Position numbers and translations under genes: made by a program. DNA of 64,000 nucleotides. Source: Timema cristinae (lineage: Eukaryota; Arthropoda; Insecta; Phasmatodea; Timematidae). Under the pieces are notes generated by a model. That model was not told the DNA's origin. It ran no database searches and saw only the letters and a list, made by a program, of their open reading frames with translations. The stretch covers positions 47,608,639 to 47,672,638 of the forward strand of contig JBCFYV010009882.1 of the NCBI GenBank assembly GCA_039000515.1. The letters run 5' to 3'. This document shows, piece after piece, positions 25,157-38,224 of this stretch (the stretch's first letter is position 1; every line of letters starts with the position of its first letter).

Positions 25157-25600
25157 ACACAAATCATGGTTTCCATGGTAATGTACACAAATAATGATTG
25201 TACAGATGAGTCCCAGCGTACACATAGTGAAAAGATAGAAAATTCACCAGGAAATTTGGGTTTTTGTTTTAAGCTAGGTACTATTTTTGCCGACATCCCA
25301 GAGCCGTAACGTTTATAATGAGTGAAGGTTTGTCTAATAGATTCAACCATTTTCTATCAATTTCACTTACCGGAAAAGGGCTTATCATTATTATTATTAT
25401 TATTTAGCACAGCGTCTTACTACCCGTTCGGGTTATACGCTTTAAGTACTAATTACGCTAATGGATTGGGAATTGAGAAGGTCGAATTAGAGGAAGTGAA
25501 CCCGCATTTGCGTGGAGGGAGAGTGGAAAACCATATAGGAAAAACCACCCCAGTTCACCCGACCGAGATGAAAAGGGCTTATCAAATTATACATAAGAGC
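25157..25600 (+). repeat. Retroelement-like 3' end, copy 1 (split by SINE-2)
   Basis: Begins near 'tggtttccatggtaatgtac' and ends 'ttaccggaaaagggcttatc', continuing after the SINE as AAATTATACATAAG. Two other copies at 25,797-25,945 and 27,122-27,325 have the same start and the same GGGCTTATCAAATTAT end. A common 3' end with variable interior suggests an untranslated region of a retroelement; no reverse transcriptase is readable. Confidence 0.5.
25388..25569 (-). mobile_element. SINE-2, 5'-truncated, with 15-bp duplication
   Basis: It has the (TAA)n end, the tail CCCGAACGGGTAGTAAGACG and the body on the minus strand, but stops within the B-box region, so the tRNA head is missing. Perfect 15-bp duplications GAAAAGGGCTTATCA flank it at 25,373-25,387 and 25,570-25,584. 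Truncation at the 5' side with an intact duplication is direct evidence of incomplete reverse transcription during insertion. Confidence 0.9.
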
Positions 25601-25796
25601 AAAGGCAAACATTTAAAGACAAAGAAGAGGAAGGATAAAAATCAACAAATATATATATAACCTGATATCATCGATTTGTTTGATAAATACATAAATAGCT
25701 GCCGTAATCTTTCTATTTGTTGCACCATACCATTGGTATTATTTGTAACAAGAGAGAAAAATTGTTTCTACATACATACACTCATGCACAAAGAAG

Positions 25797-25945
25797 GGGT
25801 TCCATGGTGATGTAAACAAAGAATGAAAAGTTTAAAATTCTCTGAGAAAGTCCCTTACCTTTATAATAAGATATCTTTTGTCAAATATGTTTAGCCATTT
25901 CATAGTAATTTCTATAACCGCAAACGGGCTTATCAAATTATAGTG
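25797..25945 (+). repeat. Retroelement-like 3' end, copy 2
   Basis: 'ggttccatggtgatgtaaac' to 'acgggcttatcaaattatag', directly followed by the GA satellite. The simple array begins exactly where the element's A/T end would lie. Confidence 0.5.
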
Positions 25946-26430
25946 AGAGAGATATTGAGAGTGGTTTGAGAGAAATAGTGTTTGAGAGGGAGAGAGGGAG
26001 TTTTATAAAGAGTGGGTTTGAGAGAGAGTGGGTGTTTGAGAGGGAGCGTGAGTTTGAGATAGTGAGAGAGAGGGAGATTGAGAGAGAGGGAGTTTGAGAG
26101 CGAGAGGGAGTTTGAGAGCGAGAGGGAGTTTGAAAGAGAGAGGGAGTTTGATAGAGAGATAGCGTTTGTTTAAAGAGCGTTCAAGAGATAGAAAGTTTGA
26201 GTGTGAGAAAGCGTTTGAGAGAGAGTGTTTGAGAGAGCTTAAGAGGGTATAATAAGGATAATGTGAGATAAATTGTGTGGTAGTGTGTGTAAGTCAGGGT
26301 ATAGAGTGTGTGAGAAAGAGGGATAAAGTGTGAGAGAGAAAATGAGAGAATATTATATGAGTGTGTGTGTGTGTGTGTGTGTGACCGTAAGGCAGAGTGT
26401 CAGATAGAAAGAGATAATGTGAAATATAGA
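25945..26430 (+). repeat. GA-rich degenerate satellite, about 490 bp
   Basis: A continuous purine-biased stretch built from GAGAGAGAGGGAGTTTGA-type units with strong strand asymmetry. It includes a (GT)n run near 26,361-26,383. It is probably an expansion of the simple tail of copy 2. Confidence 0.85.
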
Positions 26431-26595
26431 TGTGGTACACAAAACATTACGGTTCTTTGAAATATCATTCCCTCAAAATTAAGTAACAACATGGAAACAT
26501 AACTGAATTTATTGTATTTTTAAGAATGTCAAAATATAGATGGGGTGCACAAAACAATACTCTTATAAATATCAAGTTCTCAAAATTAAGCGTTA
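26419..26595 (+). repeat. Direct repeat, two units of about 65 bp
   Basis: 'gtggtacacaaaacattacg' and 'tggggtgcacaaaacaatac' start matching units about 110 bp apart; both end 'ctcaaaattaag'. Confidence 0.55.
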
Positions 26596-27121
26596 AAAGG
26601 AACCAAAAGGTTAACTTTTGCAATTGTATTGTGTTACTATTTGCATAAATGAACATCAAAACCCAATATTTGAATAAAATGAATATCAGCACGCATTATT
26701 TGAAAAAAAAAAAGAGCACCAAACCTCATACTTAAATAGTTAAAATGATTATTTTTAAACATTATTCAAGATCATTTTATCCTTTTTGAGCTTATAATAC
26801 ATATCAAAATATATTTAAACATGAGTTTATCATGCGTGCAGCATAGCGTAGACAGCATTTTCTCGAAATTAACAACTTAAACCTTTTAATTCTTGAAATG
26901 TGCTCAATATTATTGATTTAAATGAAAATTAATGATAGTATCATTCCAATAAAAAATAAATGTTTCCCAAGTTTAGGAATCTCAAGATGTCCTATGACCA
27001 CCATCCAAAGAGAAATATTCATCCAAAAAGAAAATTGTTATGTGTTTGGAGCAACAAATAAATAGTGAGCTATTATTTTAGCCAAAGAGATATATTTTAT
27101 ATAGAGATTTACAGCCATGCA

Positions 27122-27325
27122 GCAAATAACGGTTTCCATGGTATTTGAACAAAGAATGAAAATTGAAAAATATCTGTGAAAATAGGCTTTTCGTGGAAAA
27201 CTACTATTTTTCCCGAAATCCTGGACTCCTAACCATTAAAATTAGTCCAATTTTGTCCAAATCTGTTCAGTCATTTTCTCGTAATTTATATTACCGGAAA
27301 CGGGCTTATCAAATTATATATAAGG
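27122..27325 (+). repeat. Retroelement-like 3' end, copy 3 (most complete)
   Basis: From 'acggtttccatggtatttga' to 'aaacgggcttatcaaattat'. The interior reads 'tccaaatctgttcagtcatt' and 'ttctcgtaatt', phrasing often seen in arthropod non-LTR 3' regions. The 98-codon ORF across it is a chance frame. Confidence 0.5.
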
Positions 27326-27329
27326 ATAA

Positions 27330-29433
27330 TGGAACATTATATTTTTACACACCAGAACTTTGCAAAGAATTTATTTTTTGTTTCAAAGATTTAATATTTA
27401 TAAATAAAATTCAATTTTTAGTGAAATTAGGTTTTATAAGTTATATTAAATTAACGTGATAACATAAATGTGTTATATAAAAATATATATTCACAGTATT
27501 TGAGGGATATTTGAAAGAGATTGATAACATTCATTACAAGTTAGAGTACATTGTAATTATAAATGTATTGAGGTTATAACAAACATCTAATAAATAGAGT
27601 TTCATATTAAAATCATAGACTTTTGAGTCAAATTAAACTTAAAACTATGTTTTTAAAAACAAAGAATGATATGATCATGCAATTTCGTATGTCTATATCA
27701 ATTTGAAAAATTGACAGAACAATAAATTAAATTTTGAAAAAATAAAAAAATTGAATTCCTTTCTTATCTGTAATTCTCTGTCCTTAGTTACTGCTGCAAG
27801 TACTTCAACGTTATTTATATATGTTTTGATGATACGACATTTTTAATTATAATGTGCTATAACTTGTAATGAATATTATCTATCTCTTTCAAATATCATC
27901 AAATATTCTGCTTATATTTTTTTATATACACACATTTATGTCTTTCAGGTTAATTTAATATAACTTGTACAACCTAATTTCACTAAAACTTGAGTTTTAT
28001 TTATAAATATTCTTAAATGTTCCTTATTGAACAATTTAACATGTTTTGCAAAGATTTAATCTTACTCCAAATCACTTAACCTTTTGTGACTGGAACTGGT
28101 GTCATTTTCGAATCAGCTGTAGTTCTTTTTTTTTTAAATTAAAGGTAATTTGGTCAGATCCCCTCCAAGTATCCCTCAATTTTCCTGCTGAGAAGTATGC
28201 CATAAAAAATTCAAAAATATTATTAATTTTCTGAGATACGAGAATGTTGTAAACACGCAACGGTGCCAGTCTTGATGTCATACGTCTGGATCATTGCCGT
28301 TGTATGTTTACATTGGATAGTTCATGCTAGCTCCATCACTTGTCTGAAAGCTATATCATGTTGCTTTAGTTTTTATTCACGTGTGGTCGCTATTATACGT
28401 AAAAACATGAATTGAAGGAAGGAATTTTAGTAAGAAAAGTCTTTTAAAGCTATATATTCGTAAAAATTTAACATTATTGTAATTTTCTCTTTTCAATCAA
28501 AATTTACAAAAATATATTATCATTCAAATATATTTTCAATAATATTGCTTCAATAATACTAATATTATGTATTAACTTATGTAATTTTGATTATTATTTA
28601 GAAAATTATAGGATGTTGCAAAAATGTAATGGCACCAGTCTTTATGTTAGTTTTTTAGTGCTAGTCCCCGAAGGTTAAAAACCCCTCGTACCTTTATCAG
28701 TCAGTCGTTCTTACAGTTTGAGAAACCCTGCTCTACACATAATGGTTAATAAAAGAAATACAATATTGGGAGGGTAAAAGTGTAGACACGTCTGAAGTCT
28801 AGTTTTAATTTTTCTATACCTCCTGGTTAAATGTTCATAAAGTTCGACTTTAGGTCAAGTATATCTTTTAAGATTGTTGATAGAATACTTCCAGAATGGG
28901 TAGTAAGATGGGGTGCTAAAATAAATTAGAGTTGTTAACCAATAGTATTTCTTGAACTGAAGAGTATGTGTTTATTGTCAAATATACAGTCCGCTATTAA
29001 GTTTATCTGTAATTAGTAATGCCGCTGTGTTTGAAAGATACACTATAAATAACAATCTCTTATATTAGGTTGACACTATATTGATGATATTATTACTATA
29101 TTATAAGTTAGATTTAGAGGTGCGTCGAGACATGAAGGTCGTTATCGCCTTGATAATAGCATTTAAAATAAATACAATTAAAACTAAATGTATTCAAACA
29201 GTCAAAATAAATTACCAAAATTATACAATCATCAAAATAATATAACAATATATTTACCAGAATAGGAGTCCCTAAATGTAAGGCTACATTTCAGGTTCTT
29301 CTTGTCAATAATTGAAGAGTTGTAATATTTATTATTTTATTAAGTAACCTAACAAAAATTTCAGAGAACTTGGAGTATAATCACTGACCGGAGGCTCTGA
29401 AAGTATATATTTTTCTAAAATTTATTTTACAAA
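27330..29433. other. AT-rich filler with one diverged direct repeat
   Basis: A line containing GGTGCCAGTCTTGATGT near 28,262 recurs as GGCACCAGTCTTTATGT near 28,631. A SINE tail-only scrap lies at about 28,890-28,922 ('gaatgggtagtaagatgggg'). No gene seen. Confidence 0.4.
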
Positions 29434-29574
<141 letters not shown>

Positions 29575-30535
29575 GTTTCCAAACCGTCTTCAAGCTGCAT
29601 AGTGGTTAATTGTATTAGAAATCACCTTTCTTGTTCTATCCGCTTGGATAAGATAAATTAAATAGCTTATAGTCATTTATTGTATAAATAATTTAGACAG
29701 TTTAGGACTAATTTTTTGCCTAGATTAAATGACATGGTAGAATATATATTTTTATTAATGCATTTAAACTATTCCAGTACTTAACCTATTATCTCCGAAA
29801 TAAGTAAAGGTTAGCATTACCTTATTTAGTGCCTAGTTTAGTATAGCTTTATAGAAAAAATACATTTCCAAACAAGTGTAGAAATTATAAAAATACGAAT
29901 GTTTTAATAATTTGGTTGTAAGATAGGTCTGGAACGGTATAATCACTAAGGTTTATAAATAAATACCTCTTTATCAATTAGTGTTCTGGAAACTCTTATC
30001 ATTCGGGCAGTGGTTATTCGTATATCTTAAAAGCACACATAAATTTAAGAACAAATTAATTAGAGCTATACCTTAGTTTTAGAAAATAATGACATTTATA
30101 AGATTCAATTTAAAATAAATATTGAGTTTAAACCATATTTCTAGAAACTTTAATTTCCAATGCGTTGGTCACAATAGTAAAAAGTTCGGTTTTATTTCAT
30201 CTTGAAAATGTTCTAAGACTACTTTGGTGATTTGTGAACCTATTTTTAACTAGTTTGGAAAATGACTATTAATAAAAAAAAATAGCGCCTTAAATCTAGG
30301 TTTTAAAATAGTCTCCTAGTTTTCCAATAAATAATGCTTTATAAAAATGTATATTTCTCAACTATTCACATTTGTGGAAAGTAAGTTAAACCCACATTCA
30401 TGGGTGCGTGGATAATGGTGTATTTTACTGTTTTATTTACTGGTGATGGGTAGGTTGGTGTTTGAATCATGGATGGGTGAACAGAGAATGATTTTACAAG
30501 TGTGATTGAACACTATCTCTTCTTTTTGAACGATA

Positions 30536-30790
30536 ATGAAGTTACAAACTTACTTACTTACTCACTCAATGGCATTAGGAAATCTAAAGTTCATGGCCAC
30601 ACTTACAAAAAACGCCACCTATCCCTATCCGGTCCAACTCATTATACCCTATCTCTTTAAGATCCATTATAATATTATTCTCCCATCTGTACCTAAGTCT
30701 TCCCTATGGTATCTTGATTTATTTCCTTTTAACTACCCGCTCTGTCCCTCCCTCTTAAGTCGTCAGTGCTATACGATATTTGATATTAGA
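30536..30790 (-). pseudogene. LINE-B reverse transcriptase 3' end, truncated
   Basis: Minus-strand frames read pieces in the order MDLKEIGYNELD, then DRDRW-like, then a C-terminal NFR/FPN-like end, and close with (GTAA)n. The plus-strand copy at 50,140-50,605 has the same order (MDLKERRCYEVDW). This is the C-terminus of a non-LTR reverse transcriptase that lies downstream of the polymerase domain. Several frame breaks make it non-functional. Confidence 0.65.
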
Positions 30791-32460
30791 ATCAAACTAA
30801 AAGCTTGATTGAAATTGTATATGAAACCAAGGGAATAATATTGATTGGATTGAATTTTTTTAAAGTTTTAAATTGAAAAATATTTATTTGTCTGTTTGAA
30901 AATGTTGAATACCTAAATTCAAACATAATTTCACAAATGAAAACTTGGTTTGACAAAAATATAATTTAGCCTATATTTACAAATAGGTAGGGTACTATTG
31001 AATGTTTTAAATATGTTGTAAAATAATTTGATAACCTGAATCAGTTTGCTAATTTTAAAGTTGAAGCTTCAATTATATTATTAGCCTATATAGTTTTGTA
31101 TACAAGTATTTTGCTATTAAAAGGAACATACAAATATAGTTTAAAATAAAATATTTATAAATTTTAAAAAGATGTTCTTATAAATAATTATAAAAACATT
31201 ATTAATATAAAGTTTTTTTTTTCCTGAAGCTGAATCTGGGGGACAGCCTTGATTTAAATATTTACATATTTATAAGTTATAAGATACGTTAAAATTATCC
31301 TAGCGGAAATATTTACTTGTATTTACTAAGAATTTAATGTTTGTACCATTACACTTCTAAAAATGCGCACGCTTGATTTGCACAAATCAATAATATGTAA
31401 ATAATAATACTCTAAAGTCCTCTACAAAATCTCTACCAGAGCTTAAGCCGTTTTTGTCCGGAGACCTGTGGATAGGAACCCTATAATTTTCTCTAGTGTT
31501 GTAGCCAAGTTGAATGGCTACCAGCAAGATGCTGACACTATATACAGTACTACCTACATATATACTCTACTCCGGAGTAGATACAGCACTACATACGAAC
31601 TACCGGCAGAGCCAGGGAGGCGGGACTGAACGAGATGGGGCCAAACTTTAAGATAACCCCACCCGAAAATCGTGCGCAAGAGTTTTCCGGAGCTGTGCCA
31701 GGATTCCTTAATATTATGTTTTTATTTATTTTCATTTTTATGGCTATAATTTTTTCATATAAATTTTAAGCCTATTTAGATTCCGTACATACTTGGACAC
31801 GCACAATGGGTACAAGCTTCAAGAAAATAAATTGTTGGCAATGTTAATATTGGTAACAAAAATTTACTGGAACTTTATTACACTATTAATATTTTCAAGA
31901 AGTAAACTTAAAAAGATTACAGTCTCGTTAGTAAGTTAATACACAATGATTAAGACCCTTCGACTAATTACTTAAACTAGAGAAGGTTATAAATGAATCT
32001 AATGACAAACCCAATCTGTAATCATGGATATGTAAAGTACTTTATGTAGTTTATATATCTAAATATATTATGAGCTATATTTTATTTTTCTCTCACATTG
32101 CTGCAAAACCAATTAGTACGTTTACTTCTAAATTTATTTGATTGTATTTAACTATTTCATCAATATTTCTAAAGTAAATCGTATATTATTAAAATCAGAT
32201 GAACCTTGAAATTTCATTTATTTTTAAGGAAGAAGAGTATAAATATTTTACTAATGAATAGACAAAATACATTTTAAGTGGATAGGCCTATGCTATAACT
32301 TTACAGACATTGACCTAAAAAAATTCATTGTTAATATTTGTTTTGAAAAAATAAATTATTAGTTAGACCTGTTTGCTGGTGCCAGAAAGAGGAAAACTCC
32401 CAAACGTTGTGCAGAAAATTCTTTTGGTTATGTCTTCGTAACTTGGAATATGGCTATGAC
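30791..32460. other. No gene; GC-richer patch 31,430-31,700
   Basis: The patch contains a short palindrome, TCTACTCCGGAGTAGA, near 31,566. Otherwise AT-rich filler. Confidence 0.4.
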
Positions 32461-32463
32461 ATG

Positions 32464-32716
32464 CTTCGGTGGCCATACGATCGGAGGTGCTACTATTTCA
32501 GTAGAATAGATTGCAAATAACGGGAATTTTGATGTTCGAATCTTGGTCTGGTGTACTGAGCGTGGTTTTTACAAAATTGTTTTCCACTCTCCCCCCACGC
32601 AAATGCAGGTACACTTTCTCTGAATATATCCTTCATAATACCTAAACCCGTTCGCATAGTTGGTACATAAGTGTAGGCCTATAACCTGAACAGGTAGTAA
32701 GACACGGTGCTAAAAA
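32464..32716 (+). mobile_element. SINE-2, full length but diverged
   Basis: Head 'cttcggtggccatacgatcg', B box GTTCGAATCTTGGTCTGG, body 'ttttccactctccccccacg', tail 'ctgaacaggtagtaagacac'. It abuts a (TA)n that is the target of the next SINE-1. Confidence 0.8.
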
Positions 32717-32730
32717 TAAGTATATATATA

Positions 32731-33017
32731 TTATTATTATTATTATTATCATTAGCACCGCGTCTTACTACCCGTTCGGGTTATACGCACTTACGCTAAT
32801 GTGTAATGGTAGGGTGATTGTGAGATGAAATGAAGGACCTACAGTTTAACGTGGAATCCGAACCACGGTGGTGGCCTGGCATTCCCACATTCACAAGATG
32901 TCTTGTCAGAGGTGAAGGAAGGGTTTGGTAATCAGATACATCTGTGCCGGGACCGAGGATTGAACCCCGGACCCCAGCACAGAAGTCTGACACCTTACCC
33001 CTAGACCACCAGGTCAC
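32731..33017 (-). mobile_element. SINE-1, full length, in a (TA)n target
   Basis: On the minus strand: head GTGACCTGGTGGTCTAGGGG, B box GGGGTTCAATCCTCGG, tail CCCGAACGGGTAGTAAGACG, (TAA)n. Both flanks begin with TATATATATA, consistent with a duplicated TA-rich target, though simple sequence makes the exact duplication ambiguous. The copy is close to those at 2,621 and 63,640, hence young. Confidence 0.9.
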
Positions 33018-33721
33018 TATATATATATATAATATGGTTATGGATATGAGATATAAGTTCATCACAAACCCTGCTTTAGGATATGAGTGAAGAAGGACAT
33101 CAATTACAGGAGGACCTATTGATAGCTCAATCTTTAGATCATTGACATAGGCCTGCTAGGCCCAACGTTTCAAGTTCAATCCAATGTCCAGGTATCAGTT
33201 TTCAATGTATATAATATTATTAAAAATAGTTTAAAATAAAAAATTTTCAATCTAGAAAAATATTATTGAGCATAGTTTAAACTGTGTCCCCTTGGAAACA
33301 ATTTAGTTTTAGTTTTGTTTGTTTTTTTCGAAATAGGTGATCCAAATATATTGTAGATTATTCACTAGATAATATATTTAAATTTATAATATGGTCTTTC
33401 CAGCCTATTAAAAGTGTTTCTTTGCAAATTATTTTGACTCATGCTTAAATTTAATAAAAATAATTCTTAATATAATAATAATTGGTCAAGACCACTTCAA
33501 ATGATATCGGTTTTTGTAAAAATAGCTGTATTGTAAATCAAATAAATTTGGAAGAGTTGATATTAATTAAACTTAATTATAAATATAATCTTGGCCTAAT
33601 ATGTTAAGTGATATATATAATTAAATAAAATATATTTTAAATACGACCTTTTAACTGTTAAAACAGTTTTTGTTATTATAATAATAAGAGTAATTTCTAA
33701 TCTCTCATCAAAGCCAAAGCC

Positions 33722-34293
33722 GGGGGGGGGGGGAAGTTGGGGGTTCAAACCCCCGCTGAAAGTTTATGAACAAAATATATATGGCTTCATTAATGGTTCA
33801 AACAATATCAAAATTAAGATGCAAGTACAAATTAGGGTACTATGTTATCATTAAAAGCACTTCAGAGGGCTTATAGGTGTGATTGATATTTATAAATTTC
33901 CCTAGCTTTCAGCTGTCAGAGGGTTATGTTGCCATCAAAAAAATACCACTTCAGATAGCTTCTAAAGCTGTTTATTGTTTAGAAATGTTTCTAGTCTTCA
34001 GCTGTTAGGGGGTTATGTTGCCATAAAAAAACACTTCAGATAGCTTCAAGAGGTGTTTGATATTCAGAAATATCCCTAGCCTTCAGCTGCTAGGGGCTTA
34101 TGGTGCCCTAAAAACACTTCAGATAGCTTCTAGTGGTGTTTAATATTTTGAATTTTTCCTAGCCTTTGGCTGCTAGGGGGTAATGTTGCCATAAAAACAC
34201 TTCAGATAGCTTATATAAATGTTTATGATCTAGAATTTTTTTCTAGCTTCCAGAATTTGAGGGGGGGGTTCCCACCAAATCCCCCCCCCCCTA
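33722..34293. mobile_element. Element with G/C-run inverted ends around an 84-bp tandem array
   Basis: The left end is a run of 12 G followed by AAGTTGGGGGTTCAAACCCC. The right end is GGGGGGGGTTCCCACCAAAT followed by 11 C, roughly the reverse complement of the left. Between them lie about 4.6 copies of an 83-89 bp unit (starts at about 33,858, 33,947, 34,032, 34,115, 34,198) that begins CACTTCAGATAGCTT and includes CTTCAGCTGCTAGGGGGTTA. The organisation resembles non-autonomous DNA elements that carry internal minisatellites, such as the bivalve 'pearl' type. The class cannot be set without the boundaries of other copies. Confidence 0.65.
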
Positions 34294-34299
34294 AAATTG

Positions 34300-36970
34300 T
34301 TGGATGGCTATGGCCTTGTCTTTCATAGTAGGTTAATGTTTAGCTCTAATTGAATGTTAAGATTATTTCATCTAAATATTCTAAAAAATTAGCGTGGAAT
34401 AATTCATAAAAAATAATCCCATACATACTATACGTATTTGATGACTAATACATCTAAAAATCGTTTTATAACTTAATATAGTAGAGTTATAAAGTATAAG
34501 ATTTATTATAAATAGATTGTAAGTGCTTTTTTTCATAAATATTAAAAGGCATGTATACAAAATAGAGATATGGGAAGGTCTACTTTTATTTTTGAAACCT
34601 ACTTTACAGTTTTCAAATGAGGGATTATTGTAAAAATGTTTAAAGCGACCTTATTGTTCTTAAATCCGATATAACCTATTAAATAATTATTTATTAAAAT
34701 TGTTATTTATAATTACTTATATGGAAAAAATATGCTTATTCTTGAGTGGAAGTCATAACCTTTATTTATATCATGATCATGAATTTGATTTATTAATAAA
34801 AAGTTTGAAATTTACTTATTATTTTCACGTTTATAACCCTTATCTGGGTGGCCATAGATGAATTTAATAAATCGAATGTATCCTGATGATTTCTCATCTT
34901 AGATGAATGACGGTGGAATACTTTTCTTAACATAGGTTAATTAGTATGGAAGTAGCTTATGTTTATACGGTCATGAGTGTATTTGGTAGCTTGATGTGAG
35001 ATTATGTTTGTATTGTTCCAAGAGTATTTGGCAGCGACCGGTTACCTAATGTTCGTGAGTCGCGGCCACCACGCTAACTACAGAGCTCGACTCAGACATG
35101 GGCTTGGTTCCAAGCTTGCTTGGCCCAAACGTGATGTGGCTTCAGGAGCCGATACGTGCAGACGTCTCTGCACCTTGGATCCCCCTCCTTCCTCCCAACT
35201 CATTCTCTCACTCTTTATCTCTCTATCCCTCTTGCAGTTTTCTCTCTCTACCGGACACCCATCACAGGGAATTTCTAGTCATGGTGTATTTGCAAATGTT
35301 AAAGAATTTTTCCAGCCCTCGTTGAAATTACGTTTTCTTTTGTTCATTTTTGTTCATTTTTCAATTCTGATCGAGTGACTTTACTGACTAGTCTTAGACC
35401 ACGTGTGAATTCATCTAGTAAACACTATTTCTCTACTTACATTTAAATTTATATACTTGAATGTACACATCTATTCCCATTAGTGAAACTACTATCGTGG
35501 TGTTCAATTTACAATATTTATTGATCAAAAGAAATCCAACATATGAGTTTTTTTTTTGTTCGAGACAGACAGGGAGTTTATTTACATTCCTAAATGTATC
35601 GGTTTTTTTTTTCTTTCTAACTACATAGTTATTGATATTTTAATGATTAAATTAAAGGCAGTTAAAAGCTACCCGATTAAACAATTAGTACCAAGCACAT
35701 TAGAATATTTATAGAGTAATTATAAACTGAGTTGAATTCAGTATATTCATTTAGAATTGTAGCCATGGAAAATAGGTAAAAGTGATTACAGGATTACACA
35801 TAAATTTATCATGGTAAATAAAGATTAATAAGTGTTAGCAATTAGTGATTGTATAAATTGTTTGATATTATAAATTTTACAATATATTTCAACTGTTTAA
35901 ATGTGTATAAATAAAGCATATCAAATAGATTCATATAACACAAATTTTATGATCCGAACATTTTAAGTATGAAAAATATTAGAACTAAAAAATAAAGTAA
36001 GTGAAATAATTTATTGAAAAATTGTATAGTAAAATAAGTTAGAGTAGACTGTTAATTTTGTTCTAAATTATTTATTAGTATATGTGTTTTGGATAGTAAT
36101 TATTTACAAAATAGATTAAATATAATTATGCATCAGTCGTAATAAACTTGGTCTGCACTTATATGGAGGCCTCTTGTTCAATACCAGCTTTAAAATAGTT
36201 TTTACAAACTAATGGATGTGCATTTGGTAGCCTTTATCATAACTACCTTTAATAACAAAAATTGTGGATAGTTATTGTGTTAAAAGTTATTAAAGAAAAT
36301 GTAGAATTACCGGAGTTTATACTTATTTAGCCTTCATCAAATGAAAGCCTAAGCTAAAATGTTTATTCAAACAAAATTAGTCATCTCTCAAACCCCTTAT
36401 TCCTACATTTTATTCCAACACCACACACTTAAATAACTTTTTAGTGTATCAGCTATTTATGAAGTTTGTTTACTCGCTTGTTTTAAGACTTTTAACACTT
36501 TTTGAATAGATCATATCAATTGTAATAAAGAGTATTGGCATAATAATAAATATGAATTGATGCAAGGCTATGCGGGTACGAATTTAGGACAAGTTTCTAT
36601 AAATGTTGGAACAAAAATTCTACATGCTTCTGAAGTAGCTTAAAATGTTTTATCCCGAATAAAAAGAATGGTTGTTAATTATTCTACAATGGCACACTTA
36701 TTTAAAGACAAGTTAACCTTGATAAATGTAGCTAGAGTGAAGGAGAAGAAAATTTCATACTATGCTAACAGAGCTTAGAGAGAAACAATTTTTATTTGTT
36801 TTATATTTGTTTTTTTATCCTTCTAGTTTGAAACTCAGAAGACAATTTTCTACCACAACGAACTTTTAATTTGAGGCCATGACTAACAAAACAGAGAATC
36901 CTATAAAGAGTGACTCATTACAAATGGAGTATCATATTTATCAATTAGAACTCAAACATTAACTTTTAAT
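34300..36970. other. AT-rich region with one GC-richer patch; no gene
   Basis: 35,030-35,290 is GC-richer and includes 'cgcggccaccacgctaacta', which resembles a reversed tRNA A-box region, so a decayed SINE is possible. The 124-codon plus ORF here contains no recognisable domain, and its end is a pyrimidine-rich low-complexity tract. Confidence 0.35.
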
Positions 36971-36979
36971 TTTAAATTA

Positions 36980-37155
36980 TATGGTCTACTGAGTTGAGGG
37001 TATCGGGTTCAATTCCAGGCATATCCAAAACATTTATCATTTAACGGCCGGGGGCTAGATGTTGTGTATGTTCTAAATTTAAGTTAGTTTATAAGTCCCG
37101 TGCTGATATAATCAGTCGGTTCATAAAGTACTCGTTAAGCCACTTAAATAAATGA
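36980..37155 (+). repeat. SINE family 5 copy
   Basis: Head remnant 'ggtctactgagttgagggta', B box GGGTTCAATTCCAGGC, then 'gccgggggctagatgttgtg'; matches the copy at 4,884-5,072. Confidence 0.6.
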
Positions 37156-38224
37156 AATGAGAATGAAAAAGAAATTATATGGTAATTTATAGAGGTAATA
37201 ACTTTTAAAAAATGGCTAAAACAGTAATTTTAGACAGTGTATTCAATTCACTTAGAACGCTAGAGATAATAAAAACATTTTAGGAATCTCATTCTGTTCG
37301 AAATATTTTTGCGCTCTTTTCGAAAAAATTGAGAAGCTGTGCTTCCAACAAAACCGTGACTAGCAAGTGGTATGATAATCAAAAATTATACATTGTATGG
37401 AATTGTAATAAATTTATATATTCAGAGAGGAGGGGTCCCCGTTTGAATCTAGGGGCAGGGTAACCTTTAATTGCCCCACATACAGAATTCTCGAAATTAT
37501 TTTTATACTATTTTGATACATTTCTTACCACCTAATATCTATATTAGTTCATTTATAGCTTTTTTCATAAGGCTTAGAAAAAATGTGGTTTTGAATTCTC
37601 TTGGGATCTAAAGATGGTTTTAACGTAGTTTGTATAGATTTTATTCTAATATTGATATTTTTTTTGTGTACAAGATGTATCACTTATATGTCGAACTCTT
37701 TTTAAACCAAAACAACAAATATAGATTTCATGAAATGCATTTGTCACAGACAAACATAGAGCGTAATTTGTCTTTTAATTCTTACATTAAGCTTAAAGGT
37801 GGGCTAGCAAGTTCAGTCGGGAGCTGCAGTTGCACGAGAAGAAGAAAGCTTCACGTAACAAATGTTAAGGTTGAAAATTACTAAATCGTAGGAAATTTTA
37901 ATATATTTTACACACCCCACACACACTTTTAAGGTTACCATATGGGATTAAAAAAACACTTCATTAAAAACTCTTTGCGTTTGTCATTTCAATCAATACA
38001 TGACGGTGTTGTGATATGTTTAAATTTATGTATCTATATCTCATTATTAAACTTCTGCAGTCAGAAGTTTATCACCACAACCCCTCTAATATTTATGAAT
38101 CCATCTGAATCGTTGAGTTCTTAATATTTTCACCCCAAGTTTAAGGTTTGAAACTATGTGACATAATTTTGAAAATATAGTCCAAGAAGACGTTTGTGAC
38201 TTTTAGATACATAATATTATAGCT

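Noticed and set aside
33858..34250. CRISPR array
   Set aside because: The units are contiguous diverged tandem repeats without unique spacers, in a eukaryotic context.
35004..35378. 124-codon plus ORF as a gene
   Set aside because: Part overlaps a possible SINE head and part is pyrimidine-rich simple sequence; no recognisable domain.
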